Below the pieces are notes generated by a model. That model was not told the DNA's origin and ran no database searches. It worked only from the letters and a program-made list of their open reading frames with translations. 64,000 nucleotides of DNA from NCBI RefSeq assembly GCF_030209445.1, contig NZ_JARVSD010000005.1, positions 186,001 to 250,000 of the forward strand. Reading direction: 5' to 3'. This DNA is from Promicromonospora sp. MEB111 (GTDB taxonomy: Bacteria; Actinomycetota; Actinomycetes; Actinomycetales; Cellulomonadaceae). This document shows positions 60,963-64,000 of the stretch, in pieces; within the stretch, counting starts at the first letter, position 1, and the number at the start of each line of letters is the position of its first letter. The position numbers and the translations under genes were made by a program.

Positions 60963-61022
60963 TTCGAGGCCCGAGTTTCTTCGCTTTGGACGGCTCCAAA
61001 GCGAAGAAACTCGGGCCTCGAA
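60963..61022. terminator. 28-bp-arm hairpin between convergent hydrolase and MaoC genes
   Basis: Perfect arms at 60963-60990 and 60995-61022 around CGGC. 71 nt after the + gene stop and 68 nt before the convergent gene's stop. Arms are less GC-rich than the surroundings. Confidence 0.7.
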
Positions 61023-61090
61023 GAGGAGCCCGGCACAGTGCGCGACGCCGGACCTCCGTGCGACGTCGGACCGTCGCACAAGGGCGCCGG

Positions 61091-62167
61091 TCAGAGGGGC
61101 CGGATCGTGCCCCGGAAGTGGCGGGTGCCCTTGCCGGATCGCCAGCCGTCGTAGACGAAGCCGCCGGCCGGCTCGTTCCCGCCCGCCGAGCCCGCCGAGC
61201 CCGCCGAGCCCGCCGGGACGAGGTCGGCCGCGTTCCGGATCGCGACGTCGACCGTGCTCGGCAGCAGCACCGGCCGGAAGAACTCGACCGTCCACTCGTA
61301 CGCCTCGCCGCGCCGGGCGGGCCCGACCTCGGCCAGCGCCCGCGCCGCGGTGTACATCCCGTGCGCGATCGCCCGCGGGAACCCGAACGCCTTGGCGCCC
61401 AGGTTCGACGTGTGGATCGGGTTCTGGTCGCCCGACACCGCGCCGTAGGCCCGTCCGGTCCCGGAGCCGAGCTTCCAGCGCGCCGTCGGCAGGGGCGCCG
61501 TCCACTCCTCGCGCGGGGACTCGTCGGCCGGGGCCGCGCCGTCGGGCGCCCGGAAGCCCTTGGCGAGGTAGGTCGAGACGCCCTGGTAGGCGAGGTCGCC
61601 GTCCACGAGCACCTCAGCGACCAGGTCCACCTGGACGCCCCGGCGGTGCGCCCGGGCGTCCTGCGCCCACGCCCGCACCTCGACCGTCTCGCCCAGCCGC
61701 ACCGGGCGGAGCACCCGCGCCACGTTCCGCAGGTGCACCATGCCGAGCAGCGGCAGCGGGAAGTCGCCGCGCACCATCACGGCCGTGGCCAGCGGGAACG
61801 CCAGCACGTGCAGGAACCCGGCGGGCAGCACGTCCGACGACGGCTCGCCCAGCAGCTCCTGGTACGCCGCCAGGTGCGCCGCCTCGCCCGCGGTGTCCAC
61901 CCGCGCCACGCGGTACGACACCTCGGGCAGCCGGACCTCGCCCCTGGGCCGCTTGCCGGCCGATCCGGCGACGCCCTTCGTGAACAGCCTGCCCAGCTTC
62001 GGCAGTCCGGCCAGCTCGGTCACGCCGTACGACGCCGGTGCCCCCGCCGTCGGTTCTCCTTCGCGACGCTCTGCCTGTGGTGCGCCTCCGCGGCGCTCCG
62101 TTCCGGGCGAGTGCCTCGTTCCTCGGCCCTCACCCTCCACTGCGCCCTGCGTTCGGCGCACGCTCAC
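61091..62167 (-). CDS. MaoC/HtdX-like hot-dog dehydratase
   Basis: About 358 residues. Two hot-dog parts: an N-terminal half (VLRPVRLGETVEVRAWAQDARAHRRGVQVDLVAEV) and a C-terminal half with the hydratase motif DQNPIHTSNLGAKAFGFPRAIAHGMYTAARAL. In Mycobacterium the order htdX-fabG4-fadA2 is conserved, and the same order is seen here. It probably dehydrates 3-hydroxyacyl thioesters. GTG 62167 overlaps the fabG stop; the first 45 residues are unusually polar, so a later start is possible. An (SAG)n tract lies near the C-terminus. Confidence 0.85.
   Translation of the reverse strand: MSVRRTQGAVEGEGRGTRHSPGTERRGGAPQAERREGEPTAGAPASYGVTELAGLPKLGRLFTKGVAGSAGKRPRGEVRLPEVSYRVARVDTAGEAAHLAAYQELLGEPSSDVLPAGFLHVLAFPLATAVMVRGDFPLPLLGMVHLRNVARVLRPVRLGETVEVRAWAQDARAHRRGVQVDLVAEVLVDGDLAYQGVSTYLAKGFRAPDGAAPADESPREEWTAPLPTARWKLGSGTGRAYGAVSGDQNPIHTSNLGAKAFGFPRAIAHGMYTAARALAEVGPARRGEAYEWTVEFFRPVLLPSTVDVAIRNAADLVPAGSAGSAGSAGGNEPAGGFVYDGWRSGKGTRHFRGTIRPL
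61181..61216 (-). repeat. 9-bp tandem repeat inside the MaoC gene
   Basis: Four units of GCCCGCCGA (the last with a final G) encode repeated Ser-Ala-Gly on the minus strand, so length changes stay in frame. Confidence 0.8.
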
Positions 62168-63507
62168 TTGCCCACCATGTGCTGGCCGCACACCCGGAGG
62201 GTCTGCCCGTTGATGCCGGAGGCCGGCTCGGACGCGAGGAACGAGATCGCCTCGGCGATGTCGACCGGCAGGCCGCCCTGGCCCAGCGACGGCATCCGGC
62301 GCGCCACGGTGCGGGTGAGAGCGGGCACCTTCGCGGTCATCTCGGTCTCGATCCAGCCCGGTGCGACGGCGTTGGTGGTGCCACCCGTGGCCGCGAGCAC
62401 CGGGGCGCCCGCGGCGGCGTTCGCGATGACGCCGGCCTTCGTGTAGCCGTAGTTGGTCTGCCCCCGGTTGCCGGCGAGACCGGTGGTCGAGGCCAGGGAG
62501 ACGATCCGCAGGCCCTCGACGCCGGCCGCGAGGAGGCGCTCGTTGATCTGGAGCTGTGCCGTGAGGTTCACCGCGATGACCGGGTCCCACTTGTCCGCCG
62601 TCATGTTGGCGAGCAGCTTGTCGCGGGTGATGCCCGCGTTGTGGACCAGGATGTCCAGGCCGCCGAGCGGCTTGGCGGCGGCCAGGATCTTGTCGGCCGC
62701 GTCGTCGGCGGTGATGTCGAGCTGGAGCGCGATGCCGCCGATCTCGTTCGCGACGGCCGCGAGCGACTCGCCCGCGGGCGGCACGTCGATCACGACCACC
62801 TTGGCGCCGTCCCGGGCCATCGTGCGGGCGATCGCCGCGCCGATGCCGCGCGCGGCGCCGGTGACGACCGCCACCTTGCCGGCCAGCGGCTGCTCCCAGT
62901 CCACCGGACCCGCGGCGTCGGACGGGCCGACGGGCAGGAGCTGGCCGTCCACGTAGGCCGACCTCGCGGACAGGAAGAAGCGCAGCGTGACCACGGCCGA
63001 GGCGGAGTCGACGGCCGCGCCGCCCGTGAGCTGGATGCCGTTGGCCGTGGACCCGCCGCGCAGCTCCTTGCCGAGCGATCGGACCAGACCCTCGACACCG
63101 CCGCGCGTCGCGGCCAGGACCGGCGCGTCGCCGTCGGCCACGGCACGGGAGACGGTCACGACCCGGCCGTTGCCCGCGAGGCGCCGCAGCGTGCCGGCGA
63201 CGGTGAGCACGGGGGCCGAGACGGCCACGGGCGTCTCGGCGCCGGTCAGCACCAGTACGACGGCACCGAACCGCTCGCCCTCGGCCGTCTCCGGGCTACG
63301 GCGCACGTCGACGTCCCAGCCGGACAGGATCTTGGCCACGGCGTCGGCGTCGGCGGCCGAGGCGTCGTCGGACACCACCAGCACGGGGCCCACGGTGAGC
63401 GGGCTGCCGGGACGGTAGCGCCGGAGGATGGCCGGCTGGGGCAGGCCCAGCTTCTTGAAGACGGGCTTGAGCGTCCCGTTGGCCAGGTTGAGATAGCTGT
63501 CGGTCAC
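62164..63507 (-). CDS. High-molecular-weight 3-oxoacyl-ACP/CoA reductase (FabG4-like)
   Basis: 447 residues, close to mycobacterial FabG4 in size. An N-terminal flavodoxin-like half (residues about 1-200, including GPVLVVSDDASAADADAVA) precedes the SDR half with VVTGAARGIGAAIARTMA, ILVHNAGITRDKLLANM, SLASTTGLAGNRGQTNYGYTKAGV and a C-terminal FLASEPASGINGQTLRVCGQHMVGK. NAD(H)-dependent reduction of 3-oxoacyl thioesters is expected. It sits between HtdX and a thiolase. Confidence 0.92.
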   Translation of the reverse strand: MTDSYLNLANGTLKPVFKKLGLPQPAILRRYRPGSPLTVGPVLVVSDDASAADADAVAKILSGWDVDVRRSPETAEGERFGAVVLVLTGAETPVAVSAPVLTVAGTLRRLAGNGRVVTVSRAVADGDAPVLAATRGGVEGLVRSLGKELRGGSTANGIQLTGGAAVDSASAVVTLRFFLSARSAYVDGQLLPVGPSDAAGPVDWEQPLAGKVAVVTGAARGIGAAIARTMARDGAKVVVIDVPPAGESLAAVANEIGGIALQLDITADDAADKILAAAKPLGGLDILVHNAGITRDKLLANMTADKWDPVIAVNLTAQLQINERLLAAGVEGLRIVSLASTTGLAGNRGQTNYGYTKAGVIANAAAGAPVLAATGGTTNAVAPGWIETEMTAKVPALTRTVARRMPSLGQGGLPVDIAEAISFLASEPASGINGQTLRVCGQHMVGK

Positions 63508-63543
63508 GATGTCCTCTTCGATTGCGTGGCGGTACGGGCGGAC

Positions 63544-64000
63544 TCAGACGGACTCGACCAGGGCGACCGCGCCCAGACCGCCGGCGGCGCAGACCGAGAT
63601 CAGCGCCCGTGCGGGCTGCCCGGTCTCCGCGGCCTTCGCGGCGACCAGCTTGGCGGCGGTCGCGATGATGCGCCCACCCGTCGCGGCGAACGGGTGACCC
63701 GCCGCGAGCGAGGAGCCGTTCACGTTGAGCTTGCTGCGGTCCACCTTGCCGAACGCGCCGTCGAGCCCGAGCTCCGTACGGCAGTATTCCTCGTCCTCCC
63801 ACGCGGCCAGCGTGGTCAGCACCGTGGACGCGAACGCCTCGTGGATCTCGAAGAAGTCGATGTCGTCCAGGGTGAGGCCGTTGCGGGCCAGCAGACGCGG
63901 GACCGCCGCGACCGGGGCCATGAGCAGGCCCTCGTGGCCGTGCACGAAGTCGACGGCCGCCGTCTCGGCGTCCACGAACTTGGCGAGGATCGGCAGCTCG
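63544..64000 (-). CDS. Acetyl-CoA C-acyltransferase, C-terminal part (FadA2-like; runs off window)
   Basis: Last 151 residues of a thiolase. FFEIHEAFASTVL, the conserved NGSSLAAGHPFAATGGRII (His) and SVCAAGGLGAVALVE (proton-transfer Cys) are typical. The upstream part of the gene lies beyond base 64000. With the two neighbours it forms a probable fatty acid or lipid-remodelling operon, as in Mycobacterium. Confidence 0.93.
   Translation of the reverse strand, partial: ELPILAKFVDAETAAVDFVHGHEGLLMAPVAAVPRLLARNGLTLDDIDFFEIHEAFASTVLTTLAAWEDEEYCRTELGLDGAFGKVDRSKLNVNGSSLAAGHPFAATGGRIIATAAKLVAAKAAETGQPARALISVCAAGGLGAVALVESV

Overview
This window is high-GC bacterial chromosome with the features of an actinobacterium. 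It has dense GC-rich coding with GTG starts and many promoters whose TANNNT -10 box lies only 6-7 nt before the start codon (leaderless mRNAs). It also has an HspR/HAIR heat-shock site, a mycobacterial-type htdX-fabG4-fadA2 gene order, a DUF3151 gene beside purA, and SAM-IV and actinobacterial S-box riboswitches. A secreted subtilase next to a peptide importer and a secreted GH3 glycosidase fit a soil polymer degrader, for example a Micrococcales/Promicromonosporaceae-like organism. That placement is inference. I saw no rRNA, tRNA, CRISPR array, transposase, integrase or phage gene.

Layout. 1-7 kb: a chloramphenicol-phosphotransferase-like fragment, clpB with its HAIR operator, an ArsR-like regulator, a septum-formation-type membrane protein and exonuclease III. 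7-16 kb: an oligopeptide ABC importer, with one permease fused to both ATPases, followed by a large secreted S8 protease. 16-20 kb: an ECF sigma factor with a membrane partner, a small alpha/beta hydrolase, a 2-oxoglutarate/Fe(II) oxygenase behind a Cys-rich leader-peptide ORF, and a rhodanese. 20-26 kb: a CitAB-like two-component system divergent from a tctCBA tripartite tricarboxylate transporter. 26-35 kb: an SDR, CorA, pyrE, a HAD phosphatase, DedA, a SpoU/TrmH methylase, MFS and class II fba. 35-39 kb: a partner-switching signalling module (STAS, PAS-GAF-PP2C-kinase, STAS). 39-46 kb: purine genes (purA, purD, purS, purQ) among unrelated genes. 46-50 kb: an MBL hydrolase and a GH3 enzyme. 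50-54 kb: a sulfur island with metZ plus rhodanese behind an S-box (SAM-I-type) riboswitch and a cysteine-desulfurase-like gene behind a SAM-IV riboswitch. 54-61 kb: a membrane protein behind a G-tract palindrome, an amidase, an MscS/CmpX-like membrane protein, a small secreted repeat protein, an LLM flavoenzyme, a TrmB/LuxR-like regulator and an alpha/beta hydrolase. 61-64 kb: htdX/MaoC, fabG4-like and a partial thiolase.

The most unusual non-coding signal is structural. Many gene ends carry very long, nearly loop-free palindromes. Five copies form one sequence family (TGTCAGA...TCTGACA) whose middle bases covary. Three more share a central AGCACTGCTA. Others are unique, including a perfect 62-bp palindrome after fba and a 28-bp-arm hairpin near 61 kb. 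Separately, four genes have short tandem duplications that span their own stop codons. The best regulatory finds are the Cys-rich uORF with two hairpins before the 2OG oxygenase and the two different SAM riboswitch classes about 1 kb apart.
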